A stretch of 64,000 nucleotides of DNA from Chitinophagales bacterium (GCA_013299105.1 JAAFJY010000024.1:61896-125895), one strand, 5' to 3'; positions 32,901 to 43,334 are shown, counted from the first letter of the stretch. A program made the numbers and translations. Notes: generated from the sequence alone by a model not told the origin.

Positions 32901-33330
32901 AGATGAATGAATCTCCAATGAGCATCAATTTTGTTCCAAAATTTAGTGTTCATTGGAGATTACTAGTACTTGTATTGTAAATAGTAAAAGCTTACCCCAC
33001 TTACATTTCGGCCAAAAAAGGCCAATTTCCGCCCCCTCTTCGCCATTTTTTTGCGCCGATGCTGGGCATCGACTTCAAAAAATAGGCTTAATGGGACTAA
33101 AATTGTCATCTTTTTTGTCTCGAAACCGTTGGGCTAAGTTTTTACTGTAAATATTTTATATTGCGCTAGAAATTCAGTCCAAATATTTATTTGTTTCCAT
33201 TCCCATCATCAACTGCCTGTAACTGCTTGTTCTTGAAAAACAAAATGAAGTTAAAATACTCAATTTACACCCTGTAAATTGCAGTTATCTTCGCTGTAAT
33301 TCACTCATTAAGTACACCTTCACTCACCAC
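32901..33330. other. 430-base intergenic region upstream of the SusC gene
   Basis: Contains an inverted repeat aatctccaatga (32910-32921) / tcattggagatt (32950-32961) that may end the tandem-pair transcript. The remainder is AT-rich with no credible gene; a 65-codon frame at 32953-33150 has no coding character I can support. Promoter elements for the SusC/SusD operon are expected here, but I see no clear TTG / TAnnTTTG pair, so regulation cannot be stated. Confidence 0.5.
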
Positions 33331-36300
33331 ATGAAGCGACTATTACCCGTTCTTTTTGGCCTGTTTTTTGGCCTGAGTGCCCACCAAGGTTGGGCTCAAA
33401 ACATCACTGTAAGCGGCAAAGTGAATGATGCCAATACGGGCGAACCACTCATTGGCGCATCGATACAAGTCAAAGGCACCAACCAGGGTGTCGTAACTGA
33501 CCTGGAAGGAGCATACACCCTTGAAACCACTCCAGATGCTATTTTGGTGTTCAGCTACACTGGTTATGAAGGTATCGAAGTACCTGTGGCTGGGCAAAAA
33601 ACGATCAACCAGCGGCTTAACCCCTCCAATCTTCGCCTGGACGAGGTGGTAGTCGTGGGCTACGGGGTCCAGAAAAAAAGCCAAATCACAGGAGCCATCA
33701 GTTCGGTCAAAGCCTCCGAAATCAAAGACCAGCCCGTTTCTAACCTGGCTGGCAGCATCCAGGGCCGGGTATCGGGTTTGAATGTGATGAGCACTTCTGG
33801 CACGCCTGGCGCGGGCTTGCTGGTGAGTGTGAGGGGCAACAACGCACCTTTGTATGTCATTGACGGTATTCCTCAATTGAGTGAAAGCAACTCTTCACTT
33901 TCCACTTCTTTTAACTTGCAGGGCGAATCGGTTGGCCCTGGCCAAAACCTGAGCAGCATTGCCGACATCAACCCCAACGACATTGAGTCCATTGAAATCC
34001 TCAAAGATGCTTCGGCGGCAGCCATTTACGGCGCACGGGCAGCCAATGGGGTCATTTTGATCACCACCAAACGGGGTAAAAAAGGCAGCCAGGAGGCCAA
34101 TCTCAACTACTACACAGGGATTCAACGGGTAGCCAGGCCGATCAAGTTCATGGACTCCGAACAATTTGTAGCTTTGATCGAGGAGGCCCGTAAAAACGAC
34201 TTGGCCATTTACCAAAAAGACAATACCGCTTTTGGGCAAGACTTTGACCCCGCTGTATTGACCGACCCTTTGGACAATTTCGACCTGAGCAGTGGCCTCA
34301 ATACCAACTGGCTCGACGAAGTGACCCAAAGCGCACCGATCAGCAACTACGAACTCTCGTTTCGGGCGGGCAATGACAAAACCCGTTACTTCACCAGTTT
34401 TGGGTACTTTGATCAGACCGGGGTAGTGATCAATAATTTCTACAAGCGACTCACTTATCGCCTCAACCTGGACCAAACCATCAACGACCGTTTGACCACT
34501 GGGGTTACCTTAAATGTAGCTTATTCGCGCAATCGCCGCAGTTTTAACGACAACACTTACACGGGTACGATCACCAATGCTTTGGGAGCTTCACCTTTGA
34601 TGCCTGTTTTTGAGGATGATGGCTCGTACAGCGGCTTTGAAAACTACCAAGCCAGCTGGTTGTCCGATAATCCGGTGAAATCAGCCACCGAAATTCGGGC
34701 TTTCACCACCGGGTTCAGGGTTTTGGGTTCGGTGTATGGGGAATACAAAATTAATCCCAACTTGAGTTTTCGCACCTCCTTTTCGACTGATGGAAATTTC
34801 ATTTACGACGATCAGTTCAAATCCCAACTTACTGCTGATGCTGAGGCGGTGGGTGGAGAGGCATTTGAGGGAAATGCCCGCACTTTGACTTGGTTGAATG
34901 AAAATACGCTCAACTTCACCAAAGACTTCAGCGGCAGCAGCCTGACGGTTTTGGGGGGCTTGACTTTCCAACGCACTACTTTGGATCGTGCGAGTGCTTT
35001 GGGACAGGGTTTCCCACCTGGCGGCTTGCAACGGGTTTCAAGTGCTGCGAACATTTTGCGTGCCACTTCTGAGGGCAGTTCTTTTGCCATTTTATCCTAC
35101 CTGAGTCGGGTCAACTACGATATCGGCAGCCGTTTCCTGTTCACGGCCAGTGCGCGGGTCGATGGTTCTTCACGCTTTGCCAAAGACAATCGCTATGGCT
35201 TTTTCCCTTCTGGTGCCTTTGCTTGGCGCATGAGCAACGAAGATTTTTTCAAAAACCTCAAAGGTACTTTTAGTGATTTCAAACTGCGCATGAGTTATGG
35301 CTTGACGGGTGACCAAGAGATCGGCGATTTCCAAAACGTGACTTTTTATGGCCCTACCCGCTATGATGGCCGCCCTGGAATTGGACTGCGTAACTTAGCC
35401 GATCCGACCTTGAGTTGGCAACAAAACCGCATGTTGAATCTGGGCATCGACTTTGAGATCAAGGGGGGCAGGATGTTCGGTTCGGTAGAGTTTTTCAAAG
35501 CCAACAAAGACCGCTTGCTCAGTGAGGACGCCATTCCCGGTACCACTGGTTTTCAAACGGTGACCCGCAACAGCGGCGAAGTGCAAAATACAGGCTTGGA
35601 ATTCAATTTAACGGCGGCGGTGACCAAAAATGCTCCTTTTCGTTGGAACATCAACCTGAACGGCACTTTCCTTAAAAACAAAATCATCAGCCTGAGCAGC
35701 GACGGCATTTTGCTCAATGCTTACAGCGACCTGGAAGTGACCCACGTTTTACAAGTTGGCCAGCCCATTGGCTCCTTCTGGGGCTTGAAATACCTGGGAG
35801 TTGACCCCGAAACCGGGGATGTAATGCACGAAGACACCAATGAAGACGGTGTGGTGGATTTTGACGATGCCCAGATCATCGGCAAGGCCATGCCCGACTT
35901 TTTTGGGGGCTTTACCAATACCTTTATGTACAAAAACTGGGACTTGAGCATCTTTTCTCGTTTCTCTTTGGGCAATCAAGTATATAACCTCATCCGCGCC
36001 ACCACCGAAAACCTGGGTTGGAGCAACGAAGGGGGCTTGAGTTCAGTGTATGCCAATAACACTTTACGGGTCCAGGATCGCTGGCGCAAACCTGGTGACC
36101 AGGCTGCTTTTGGTCGGGCTTCATTTGTCAATCCCAACCTCTTTATCAACTCTTCTCACATGGTTGAAGATGCCTCGTTTTTCAGGGTACAGAACGTCAA
36201 TTTGGGTTATACCTTTGGCCGGGTGGGCAAACTAAAAGGCTTAAGAGTGTACGCGGAAGCCCAAAACTTGCTGATTTTGACTAAATATTCCGGTTTTGAC

Positions 36301-36408
36301 CCTGAAGTATCGTCCAATGGGGGCTCGATTGACCGCACGGCGGGTATCGACTATGGGGCTTACCCTTCTGCACGCACTTTTTTGCTGGGTGCAAACTTGA
36401 AGTTTTAA
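33331..36408 (+). CDS. SusC/RagA-family TonB-linked outer-membrane transporter
   Basis: 1025 residues. Signal peptide up to GWAQ, then a carboxypeptidase-regulatory-like domain (TVSGKVNDANTGEPLIGASI), the TonB-box region DEVVVVGYGVQKKSQITGAI, the plug with IEILKDASAAAIYGARAANG, and a long beta-barrel ending in FLLGANLKF with a terminal aromatic. SusC proteins import oligosaccharides, peptides or other nutrients across the outer membrane with energy from TonB. It is paired with SusD 25 bases downstream. No sigma/anti-sigma or hybrid two-component regulator is adjacent, so the substrate cannot be assigned from context alone. Confidence 0.95.
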   Translation: MKRLLPVLFGLFFGLSAHQGWAQNITVSGKVNDANTGEPLIGASIQVKGTNQGVVTDLEGAYTLETTPDAILVFSYTGYEGIEVPVAGQKTINQRLNPSNLRLDEVVVVGYGVQKKSQITGAISSVKASEIKDQPVSNLAGSIQGRVSGLNVMSTSGTPGAGLLVSVRGNNAPLYVIDGIPQLSESNSSLSTSFNLQGESVGPGQNLSSIADINPNDIESIEILKDASAAAIYGARAANGVILITTKRGKKGSQEANLNYYTGIQRVARPIKFMDSEQFVALIEEARKNDLAIYQKDNTAFGQDFDPAVLTDPLDNFDLSSGLNTNWLDEVTQSAPISNYELSFRAGNDKTRYFTSFGYFDQTGVVINNFYKRLTYRLNLDQTINDRLTTGVTLNVAYSRNRRSFNDNTYTGTITNALGASPLMPVFEDDGSYSGFENYQASWLSDNPVKSATEIRAFTTGFRVLGSVYGEYKINPNLSFRTSFSTDGNFIYDDQFKSQLTADAEAVGGEAFEGNARTLTWLNENTLNFTKDFSGSSLTVLGGLTFQRTTLDRASALGQGFPPGGLQRVSSAANILRATSEGSSFAILSYLSRVNYDIGSRFLFTASARVDGSSRFAKDNRYGFFPSGAFAWRMSNEDFFKNLKGTFSDFKLRMSYGLTGDQEIGDFQNVTFYGPTRYDGRPGIGLRNLADPTLSWQQNRMLNLGIDFEIKGGRMFGSVEFFKANKDRLLSEDAIPGTTGFQTVTRNSGEVQNTGLEFNLTAAVTKNAPFRWNINLNGTFLKNKIISLSSDGILLNAYSDLEVTHVLQVGQPIGSFWGLKYLGVDPETGDVMHEDTNEDGVVDFDDAQIIGKAMPDFFGGFTNTFMYKNWDLSIFSRFSLGNQVYNLIRATTENLGWSNEGGLSSVYANNTLRVQDRWRKPGDQAAFGRASFVNPNLFINSSHMVEDASFFRVQNVNLGYTFGRVGKLKGLRVYAEAQNLLILTKYSGFDPEVSSNGGSIDRTAGIDYGAYPSARTFLLGANLKF

Positions 36409-36433
36409 CAAACCCTGGAAAATTGTAAAAAAC

Positions 36434-37804
36434 ATGAGAACCTATCCATATATCTTGCTTTTTCTGATCGGTTTTACCGCCTTCTCCTGTAATTTCCTGG
36501 ACGAAAGCTCTCCCAATGACCTTGCTGCCAATGGAGCGATTACTGATGGCGCTTCGGCTGAGGCTGCGCTGCTGGGCATTTACAGTGCTATGCAAAACAA
36601 CAGTTATTACGGCTTCCAATACATGGTGATTGGCGATGCTTTGGCTGATAATGCTTCTACTGGAGGATACCAGGCTTTGTCCCTTGATCAAATTGGGGCC
36701 AAAGAACTCACCTCTGCCAACATCATCACCGAAAGCATGTGGGTGGCCATTTATCGGGTGATCGCCAATGCCAATGCCTTGATCGAGGCATTGCCCAAAG
36801 TCAGTGACCTGGAACCAAAAGAAAAAAACCACCTCGAAGGCCAGGCCAGGGCTTTGAGGGCGATGGCGCATTTTGATCTGCTGCGTTTGTTTGGCGAGCA
36901 CAACAAGCTCAATTCAGCCTTTGGTGTGCCCATCGTGAAAACCGTGCAAACGATCAACGACAAGCCAGGCCGGGCCAGCGTAAGTGCGGTGTATGACTTT
37001 GTGTTGGAAGAGTTGAACAAGGCTGCTGGTCAATTGGACCCCACCCAAACCCAAGTCCAATACCTCAATACCCATGGCGTCAATGCCCTTTTAGCGAGGG
37101 TTTATTTGTACAAAAAGGACCTTGCTAAAGCCGCTGAATTTGCCGACAAAGTCATCAAGTCCAATGCCTATAAACTCTTGCCTGCTGCTGAATATGCAAG
37201 CATCTACACCAGTCGCCGCACTGCAGAATCTGTTTTTGAGTTGTCTTTTGACAGCCAAAACCGCAGTGGATTCAATGGCGGGACATATAGCCGTGATGAC
37301 GCGATTCGTCCAGAGCTGGACTACATGGCAGCTCAAGGTTTGGGTGAGTTTTTCAAGCAATCCCCAAGCGATGTGAGAGCGCAGATGCTTGATTACGATC
37401 CACAAAATAATGATGCTACAATCGTACCCGATGGACGCACCCAAAAATACCGGGGCGAAGAAAGCAAGGACAATCCTGCCTACATCATCAGGTATGCCGA
37501 AGTGCTCCTGATCATGGCTGAGGCCAGGGGTGGTGTGCAAGGTTTAGTTTTTTTAAACCAGCTCAGGAAAGCCCGTGGTTTGTCCGAAATTGCCTCCAGC
37601 AATGCCACTGAATTTGCTCAAGCCTTGCTCAACGAACGCCGGGCAGAATTCAATTTTGAAGGTCAACGCATGTTTGACTTGGCCAGAACGGGGAGTGTAA
37701 AGCGAGTTTTAGGGGTTGATGATTTTCGGGGCATTTTGCCCATCCCCATTCGAGAAATCACAGCTAGCGGAGACGCCATTAAGCAAAACCCAGGCTATGA
37801 GTAA
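36434..37804 (+). CDS. SusD/RagB-family outer-membrane lipoprotein
   Basis: 456 residues. Lipoprotein signal LLFLIGFTAFSC with Cys at about 19, so it is surface-anchored. SusD core segments: EAALLGIYSAMQNNSYYG, TESMWVAIYRVIANANALIEALP, EGQARALRAMAHFDLLRLFG, NALLARVYLYKKDLAKAAEFADKVI, and the C-terminal RRAEFNFEGQRMFDLARTG and GILPIPIREI. It binds the substrate and caps the SusC barrel. It is slightly shorter than many family members but complete. It forms an operon with the upstream SusC gene. Confidence 0.93.
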   Translation: MRTYPYILLFLIGFTAFSCNFLDESSPNDLAANGAITDGASAEAALLGIYSAMQNNSYYGFQYMVIGDALADNASTGGYQALSLDQIGAKELTSANIITESMWVAIYRVIANANALIEALPKVSDLEPKEKNHLEGQARALRAMAHFDLLRLFGEHNKLNSAFGVPIVKTVQTINDKPGRASVSAVYDFVLEELNKAAGQLDPTQTQVQYLNTHGVNALLARVYLYKKDLAKAAEFADKVIKSNAYKLLPAAEYASIYTSRRTAESVFELSFDSQNRSGFNGGTYSRDDAIRPELDYMAAQGLGEFFKQSPSDVRAQMLDYDPQNNDATIVPDGRTQKYRGEESKDNPAYIIRYAEVLLIMAEARGGVQGLVFLNQLRKARGLSEIASSNATEFAQALLNERRAEFNFEGQRMFDLARTGSVKRVLGVDDFRGILPIPIREITASGDAIKQNPGYE

Positions 37805-37948
37805 GGCCCAGGCACACAAAAAAGGTCCAATACGCTTTGGTCTTCAATAAAAATCACTAGTTTGGCTCATTCTATTTGATTTGGCTCCCATTTGTAGCGT
37901 TTTTTATAATGCTTGCACGCAGAGCCAGATCGTTCAAACCTGCTGTAA

Positions 37949-39253
37949 ATGGAACGTTTTACTGGCCTTCTTGGGATGGCCGTCATCCTTGCCTTGGCCT
38001 ACTTATTGTCAAACAACCGCAAAGCCATCAATTTTCGGGTAGTAGGAATGGGTTTACTATTACAAGCCCTGCTAGCGGTATTTATTTTAAAAGTGCCACT
38101 CGGCAAGACCATTTTTGGCTGGATTGGTGGAGCAGTAACCAAGGTCTTGAGCTTTTCCGACGAAGGAGCTCGCTTTGTTTTTGGTGCCATGGCCGACGAC
38201 CGGGCAGTTGGAAAAATGCTCCAAACAGTAGAAAAAACCATTGGTCCCCAACCCTGGGCCGAAGATGCCTTGGGGGCTCCCGTTTTTTTTGGGGGATTCA
38301 TTTTCTTCTTCAAAATTGTGCCCACGATCATTTTTGTGGCTTGTTTGGTCAATATTTTTTACCAAATTGGCCTCATGCAGCTGATCGTAGAATGGCTAGC
38401 CAAGGGCCTGAACTACTTCATGAAAGTGAGCGGGGCTGAGGCTTTGAGCAATATCTCCAGCGCCTTTGTGGGCCAGGTAGAAGCCCAAATCATGATCAAA
38501 CCCTACTTGAAAAGCATGACCATGTCGGAGTTGATGTCGTCGATGACGGGCAGTTTTGCTTGCATTGCGGGTGGCGTAATGGCTACTTACATCATGTTTG
38601 GGGTAAAAGCGGAATACCTGATCGCCGCAAGTATCATGGCCGCACCAGGTGCCCTGGCCATCGCCAAAATCATGTATCCTGAAACCGAGCAGCCACAAAC
38701 CCAAGGCGATGTCAAACTCAAGGTAGGCAAGCAGTTTTCCAATATCGTTGATGCCATATCCAAGGGTTGTTCCGATGGTTTGCAGGTGGGTATGAATGTT
38801 TTGGCCATGTTGGTGGGCTTTCTAGCCTTGATCGCTTTGATCAATTTTATCTTGAGCAAATGCGGCGGCTTGTTTGGCTACGAAGATTTGAGCCTGAATA
38901 CCATCCTGGGCTTCGTTTTTGCGGGTTTTGCCTGGGTCATGGGCGTACCTGGCAGTGAAGTAATGCAAGCAGGAGCCTTGATGGGGACCAAACTGGTGGC
39001 CAATGAATTTGTAGCTTATCTGCAACTCAAAGACATCATCGCCACAGGTACTTTGTCGCCCAAAACCATCGCCATCGTGAGCTTTGCGCTTTGTGGCTTC
39101 GCAAATATTGGCTCGGTGGGCATCCAAATTGGAGGGATTTCGGCCCTGGAACCCGATCGCAGAACCGACTTGGCTAAGCTGGGTATGCGTGCATTGGTGG
39201 CCGGAACTTTGGCCAGCTATCTGTCTGCTTCGATTGCAGGGATCTTGCTCTGA
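37949..39253 (+). CDS. NupC-type concentrative nucleoside transporter
   Basis: 434 residues, many hydrophobic membrane segments. CNT-family signatures: the N-terminal MAVILALAYLLSNNRKAIN, GAPVFFGGFIFFFKIVPTII, VGQVEAQIMIKPYLKSMT, SFACIAGGVMATYIMFG, and GVPGSEVMQAGALMGTKLVANEFVAY with ALCGFANIGSVGIQIGGI. These proteins import nucleosides with H+ or Na+ across the inner membrane. It follows SusD by about 145 bases on the same strand, so nucleosides could be cargo of this locus, but the link is only positional. Confidence 0.93.
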   Translation: MERFTGLLGMAVILALAYLLSNNRKAINFRVVGMGLLLQALLAVFILKVPLGKTIFGWIGGAVTKVLSFSDEGARFVFGAMADDRAVGKMLQTVEKTIGPQPWAEDALGAPVFFGGFIFFFKIVPTIIFVACLVNIFYQIGLMQLIVEWLAKGLNYFMKVSGAEALSNISSAFVGQVEAQIMIKPYLKSMTMSELMSSMTGSFACIAGGVMATYIMFGVKAEYLIAASIMAAPGALAIAKIMYPETEQPQTQGDVKLKVGKQFSNIVDAISKGCSDGLQVGMNVLAMLVGFLALIALINFILSKCGGLFGYEDLSLNTILGFVFAGFAWVMGVPGSEVMQAGALMGTKLVANEFVAYLQLKDIIATGTLSPKTIAIVSFALCGFANIGSVGIQIGGISALEPDRRTDLAKLGMRALVAGTLASYLSASIAGILL

Positions 39254-39459
39254 AAAGAATTTGTTTTCAGCAGCGAATCCGCTTCTTTGGAAACCATGTA
39301 AAAGATTAGTGAAAAGAAGTGAAGGTCTTGAGCAAATGGGAGTCTCACGAATTTCCGTTCAGGCTCTTCTTCTCAACTCCTCAACTTCTCAACCTTTAAA
39401 CTTTTACAAAACTATATTCAATCGCAAAAAACTGCTGTCCATTGGATAGCCTACGAGCC

Positions 39460-41307
39460 ATGTCTATCAATCAACTGCGCAGGCGAAAGAGTGCCTTGCC
39501 CCTTTTCGCTTTGCTTTTTTTGCATTGCTTTCAAATCCGTGCGCAGAGCTACGATCTGCGTGAATTTTCAACCCGCGATCTATCCGATGCCAAATCGCCC
39601 AGCCCCAATTGGCAAATTGTGGGCGAGGTGAGTGGTGGATACAATACGCCAACGGTCAACACCAAACCTGGAACGGGTATTCTTTTTGACAATTACAGCA
39701 AGGATTACCAGTACAAAACCAGCGCGGACCTGGTCAGCAATTTCGAGCACGGGGACATTTACCTGGAGCTCGATTTTTTGCTGCCCAAAGGCTCCAATTC
39801 TGGTATTTACCTCCAGGGCCGTTATGAAATTCAGCTTTACGACACATGGGCCAGCACAACGCCCAAACAAGGCGATTGCGGCGGTATTTACCAACGTTGG
39901 ATTGAAGCTGAAAAACGCGGCTACGAAGGCCATGCCCCACGCATCAATGCCTGCCTTGCACCAGGTACTTGGCAGCACCTAGAAATCAAATTCGCAGCAC
40001 CAAAATTTGACGCCAGCGGTAAAAAAATTCGACATGCAGTGGTGGAGAAAGTGGTACTCAATGGCGTAACCATCCATGAGAACGTCACCTTGTTGGGAGT
40101 CACGCGTGGTGCCATCTCCGAATCTGAAGCGGCCAGCGGCCCTTTGCGCATCCAGGGTGATCACGGCCAAGTGGCGTTCCGCAACATCAAATATGCTCTG
40201 CTCAACGACATCAAGGTGTCTACTAGTGACATTCAGTATGAGTATTACGAAGGGCAGTTTGAAGAATTTACCGATGCCAAGCCTGAAAAACTGACCCGAA
40301 AAGGCACTACTTCCATCATCGACTTCCAATTGGCCGACAATCCCAACAAAGCCATATTGATTTTTACCGGAAAAGTAAACTTGCCAGAAACGGCGGAATA
40401 CTTGTGGTCAACCCAACAGTATGGGCTGGCAAAATTGGAAGTGGATGGAAAAGAAGTCGTCAAAACCAACTGGCAAGCTGACCTCAAACACAACACTGGC
40501 AAGGTTCAGTTGACCGCAGGCGAGCACCAGTTCAAATTGTATTACCTCAAAAACTTCAATTGGCGGCCCAGTGCACTGGGTTTGAATGTGCAAAAAGCCA
40601 ACGCCAAGCCGGTAGCCTTGCATGCACTGCGATCATTGCCCGATCCGGAGCCTGCCCCTTTGATTGCTTTAAATGCTGGCAAGGAACCCGAACTTTTGCG
40701 CTGCTACTACGAATTCACCGACCGCAAACGCACCCATGTGGTGGCGGTGGGCGACCCGAATGGCGTCCATTATGCTTATGATTTGAACCAAGGCGCTATT
40801 TTGGACCTTTGGAAGGGCCCCTTTGTCAATGCCACCGAAATGTGGTACGAGCGCGGAGAACCACAAATTGCCATGCCATTAGGGCCAAAAGTGCGCAGCA
40901 GCGGAGTGGGCGCATTTGCGCCCAGCAATTTAATAGCAGATAGCTTGGATACCGAAAACACCTTGCAATTCAAACAATACCGCTTAGACTCCAAGGGCTA
41001 TCCCACCTTTACTTATTTGCTGAAAGGAAAAAGTGTAAGCGACGCCATTCGCCCGATGGAGGACCGCAAGGGCTTGAAACGCAGCCTGATTTTGGGTGCT
41101 GCGCTCGCTGATGGCTTCCTGATAAGATTAGCCCAGGGTAAAACTATCGAAGCGTTGGGGGATAATCTTTACGCCATCGATCAAAAGTATTACGTGCAGT
41201 TGCCACCGGACTACGTGGCCAACGTACAGAGCGGCAATGGGATGAAAGTATTGCTTTTGAAATCTTCTCCCAATCCAGTGCAAATTGATTATTTCATCAT
41301 TTTCTGA
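39460..41307 (+). CDS. Secreted DUF1080 / PA14-like protein
   Basis: 615 residues from the ATG at 39460; an in-frame TTG at 39442 is less likely. Signal peptide RKSALPLFALLFLHCFQIRAQ. The first part (about 45-250) is a DUF1080 / 3-keto-disaccharide hydrolase-like jelly roll: HGDIYLELDFLLPKGSNSGIYLQG, GRYEIQLYDTW and APGTWQHLEIKFAAP. Next, a PA14-like segment (EYYEGQFEEFTD ... TAGEHQFKLYYLKNFNW). The C-terminal third (about 400-615) resembles repeats of a membrane-associated sugar-dehydrogenase family but is not assignable. It is eight bases before the propeller-cupredoxin gene, so they are likely cotranscribed and part of one extracellular sugar-processing set. Confidence 0.83.
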   Translation: MSINQLRRRKSALPLFALLFLHCFQIRAQSYDLREFSTRDLSDAKSPSPNWQIVGEVSGGYNTPTVNTKPGTGILFDNYSKDYQYKTSADLVSNFEHGDIYLELDFLLPKGSNSGIYLQGRYEIQLYDTWASTTPKQGDCGGIYQRWIEAEKRGYEGHAPRINACLAPGTWQHLEIKFAAPKFDASGKKIRHAVVEKVVLNGVTIHENVTLLGVTRGAISESEAASGPLRIQGDHGQVAFRNIKYALLNDIKVSTSDIQYEYYEGQFEEFTDAKPEKLTRKGTTSIIDFQLADNPNKAILIFTGKVNLPETAEYLWSTQQYGLAKLEVDGKEVVKTNWQADLKHNTGKVQLTAGEHQFKLYYLKNFNWRPSALGLNVQKANAKPVALHALRSLPDPEPAPLIALNAGKEPELLRCYYEFTDRKRTHVVAVGDPNGVHYAYDLNQGAILDLWKGPFVNATEMWYERGEPQIAMPLGPKVRSSGVGAFAPSNLIADSLDTENTLQFKQYRLDSKGYPTFTYLLKGKSVSDAIRPMEDRKGLKRSLILGAALADGFLIRLAQGKTIEALGDNLYAIDQKYYVQLPPDYVANVQSGNGMKVLLLKSSPNPVQIDYFIIF

Positions 41308-41315
41308 TCCTTACT

Positions 41316-43334
41316 GTGATGAAAAAATATGCTTGTTTGTTGTTTCTCGGCTTTATTGCGTCGCAAATGCTGGCTCAAAAACCAGTGAGCGAAGCCGACT
41401 ACTATACCTTGAAAACGATTGCCATTCCCGAAGGTGCAGTTCTGGAAGTAGGTGGCTTGGCCCCCCTACCCGATGGCCGCTTGGGTGTTTCTACTCGACG
41501 AGGAGAAATTTGGATCGTTGAAAATCCGTACATGCTCAATGGCACCGAGCCGCATTTCAAGCGCTACGCGAGTGGTTTGCACGAAATCTTGGGCTTGGCT
41601 TACAAAGACGGGGCTTTTTACTGCACCCAACGTGGCGAATTGACCAAAATCAGTGACACCGATGGCGATGGCCGGGGCGACTTGTTTGAGTGTGTGTACA
41701 AGTTCGACCTCAGCGGCAACTACCACGAATACGCCTACGGCCCGGTATTTGACAGTAATGGCGACATGTACGTGACCCTCAACGTGGCCTGGATTGGCTA
41801 CGGCGAAAGCTTGGCCAAATGGCATGGCTGGTTGTTGAAAATCAAGCCCAATGGCCAGATGGAACCTATCGCAGCGGGCCTGCGTTCGCCAGCTGGGTTT
41901 AACATCAACAGCAAAGGCGAGATTTTTTACGCCGAAAACCAGGGCGACTGGGTAGGTTCAGGCCGGGTGACGCACTTGGAAAAAGGCGATTTTGCGGGCA
42001 ATGCGGGCAGCTTGAATTGGACCAATCAGCCGGGCTCTCCGATCCGCTTGACCAAAGCTGAACTGAGCAAAGTAGACGATGGCCGCCCGATGTTTGAAGC
42101 CGCCAAAACCATCAAGGAAATGAAACTGCCCTGTGTGTGGTTTCCGCACGGCTTAATGGGCATTTCTACTGCTGACATGCTGGAAGACAATACGGGCGGT
42201 GCTTTTGGCCCCTTCAGCGGCGACCAATTTGTGGCCGACCAAGGGCACTCCAAAATCATGCGCATGACCCTGGAAAAAGTCAACGGCGAGTACCAGGGGG
42301 CGTGTTACCCTTTCCGCGAAGGTTGGGCGTCGGGGCTTTTGCGCCTGCGTTGGGGCATCGATGGCAGCATGTTTGGGGGCATGACCAGCCGGGGTTGGGC
42401 CAGTACGGGCAAAAAAGACTACGCTTTGCAGCGCTTGGTTTGGACTGGCGTAGTGCCCTTTGAAATGAAAAACGTGAGCGCTCGCGCCGACGGTTTTGTG
42501 ATCGAATTCACCAAACCAGTGGACAAAGACCTGGCCCAAAAAGCTGCAAACTATCAGTTCAGCTCTTTCACCTACAAGTACCAGCACCAATACGGCAGCC
42601 CCATCATCAAGCAGGGCAACTGCCCGCTGCAAGGCATCATTGTGTCTGAAGATGGAAAAACGATACAAGTAGTACTCGACAGCATGCGCGAAGGCTTCAT
42701 CCACGAAATCAAACTCAAAGACCTGAAGGCTGCCGACGGCACAGCCCTCTTGCACGATTTTGCCTACTACACCATGAATAGCTTACCTACTGGCGCTAAA
42801 ACCATGCTCAGCGACGCGCAAAAGGTGAAAGCAATGCCTGCAAGCCACCAGCACCATGGCGGCGCAATGCCAAGTGCCCCAAGTGGAAAAAAGAAAAGCA
42901 AAGCCGCTGGCAAAACCTCAACTTTGGGCAAAAACCTCAACACCCAGCCAGCTGATTGGAGCCAACCTGATGTGGCACTGAACATTGGCACCAAACCCGG
43001 TTTGAAATTCGACCGGGAAATGATTACGGTAAAAGCAGGACAGAAGGTCAAGTTGGTGTTCAACAACAACGATGACATGCAGCACAACCTGGTGCTCACC
43101 CTACCCGGAGAAGCCAGTGAAATCGGTGCCAAAGCGATGGGCTTAGGTTTGAAAGGGCCAGAAATGTTCTACGTACCGAGCAACCCAAAAGTATTTGCAC
43201 ACACCAAAATCCTGGACCCAGGCACTACTGAAACCATTTATTTCGTAGCACCCGACAAACCTGGAGATTACCAATTCGTATGCACTTATCCAGGCCATTA
43301 CTTGGTGATGCAAGGGATTTTGAGGGTTCAGTAA
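41316..43334 (+). CDS. Secreted beta-propeller fused to a type-1 copper (cupredoxin) domain
   Basis: 672 residues, signal peptide up to MLAQ. Residues about 25-400 form a sugar-dehydrogenase-like propeller (GLAPLPDGRLGVSTRRGEIW, TDGDGRGDLFECVYKF, FVADQGHSKIMRMTL). A His/Lys-rich linker at about 508-540 leads to a plastocyanin/auracyanin-like domain. Copper ligands can be read: His in MQHNLV at about 590, and Cys, His, Met in the order CTYPGHYLVM near the end. The fusion suggests electrons from an oxidised sugar pass to copper. The reaction is inference. It sits between the DUF1080 protein and a serine hydrolase gene. Confidence 0.85.
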   Translation: MMKKYACLLFLGFIASQMLAQKPVSEADYYTLKTIAIPEGAVLEVGGLAPLPDGRLGVSTRRGEIWIVENPYMLNGTEPHFKRYASGLHEILGLAYKDGAFYCTQRGELTKISDTDGDGRGDLFECVYKFDLSGNYHEYAYGPVFDSNGDMYVTLNVAWIGYGESLAKWHGWLLKIKPNGQMEPIAAGLRSPAGFNINSKGEIFYAENQGDWVGSGRVTHLEKGDFAGNAGSLNWTNQPGSPIRLTKAELSKVDDGRPMFEAAKTIKEMKLPCVWFPHGLMGISTADMLEDNTGGAFGPFSGDQFVADQGHSKIMRMTLEKVNGEYQGACYPFREGWASGLLRLRWGIDGSMFGGMTSRGWASTGKKDYALQRLVWTGVVPFEMKNVSARADGFVIEFTKPVDKDLAQKAANYQFSSFTYKYQHQYGSPIIKQGNCPLQGIIVSEDGKTIQVVLDSMREGFIHEIKLKDLKAADGTALLHDFAYYTMNSLPTGAKTMLSDAQKVKAMPASHQHHGGAMPSAPSGKKKSKAAGKTSTLGKNLNTQPADWSQPDVALNIGTKPGLKFDREMITVKAGQKVKLVFNNNDDMQHNLVLTLPGEASEIGAKAMGLGLKGPEMFYVPSNPKVFAHTKILDPGTTETIYFVAPDKPGDYQFVCTYPGHYLVMQGILRVQ

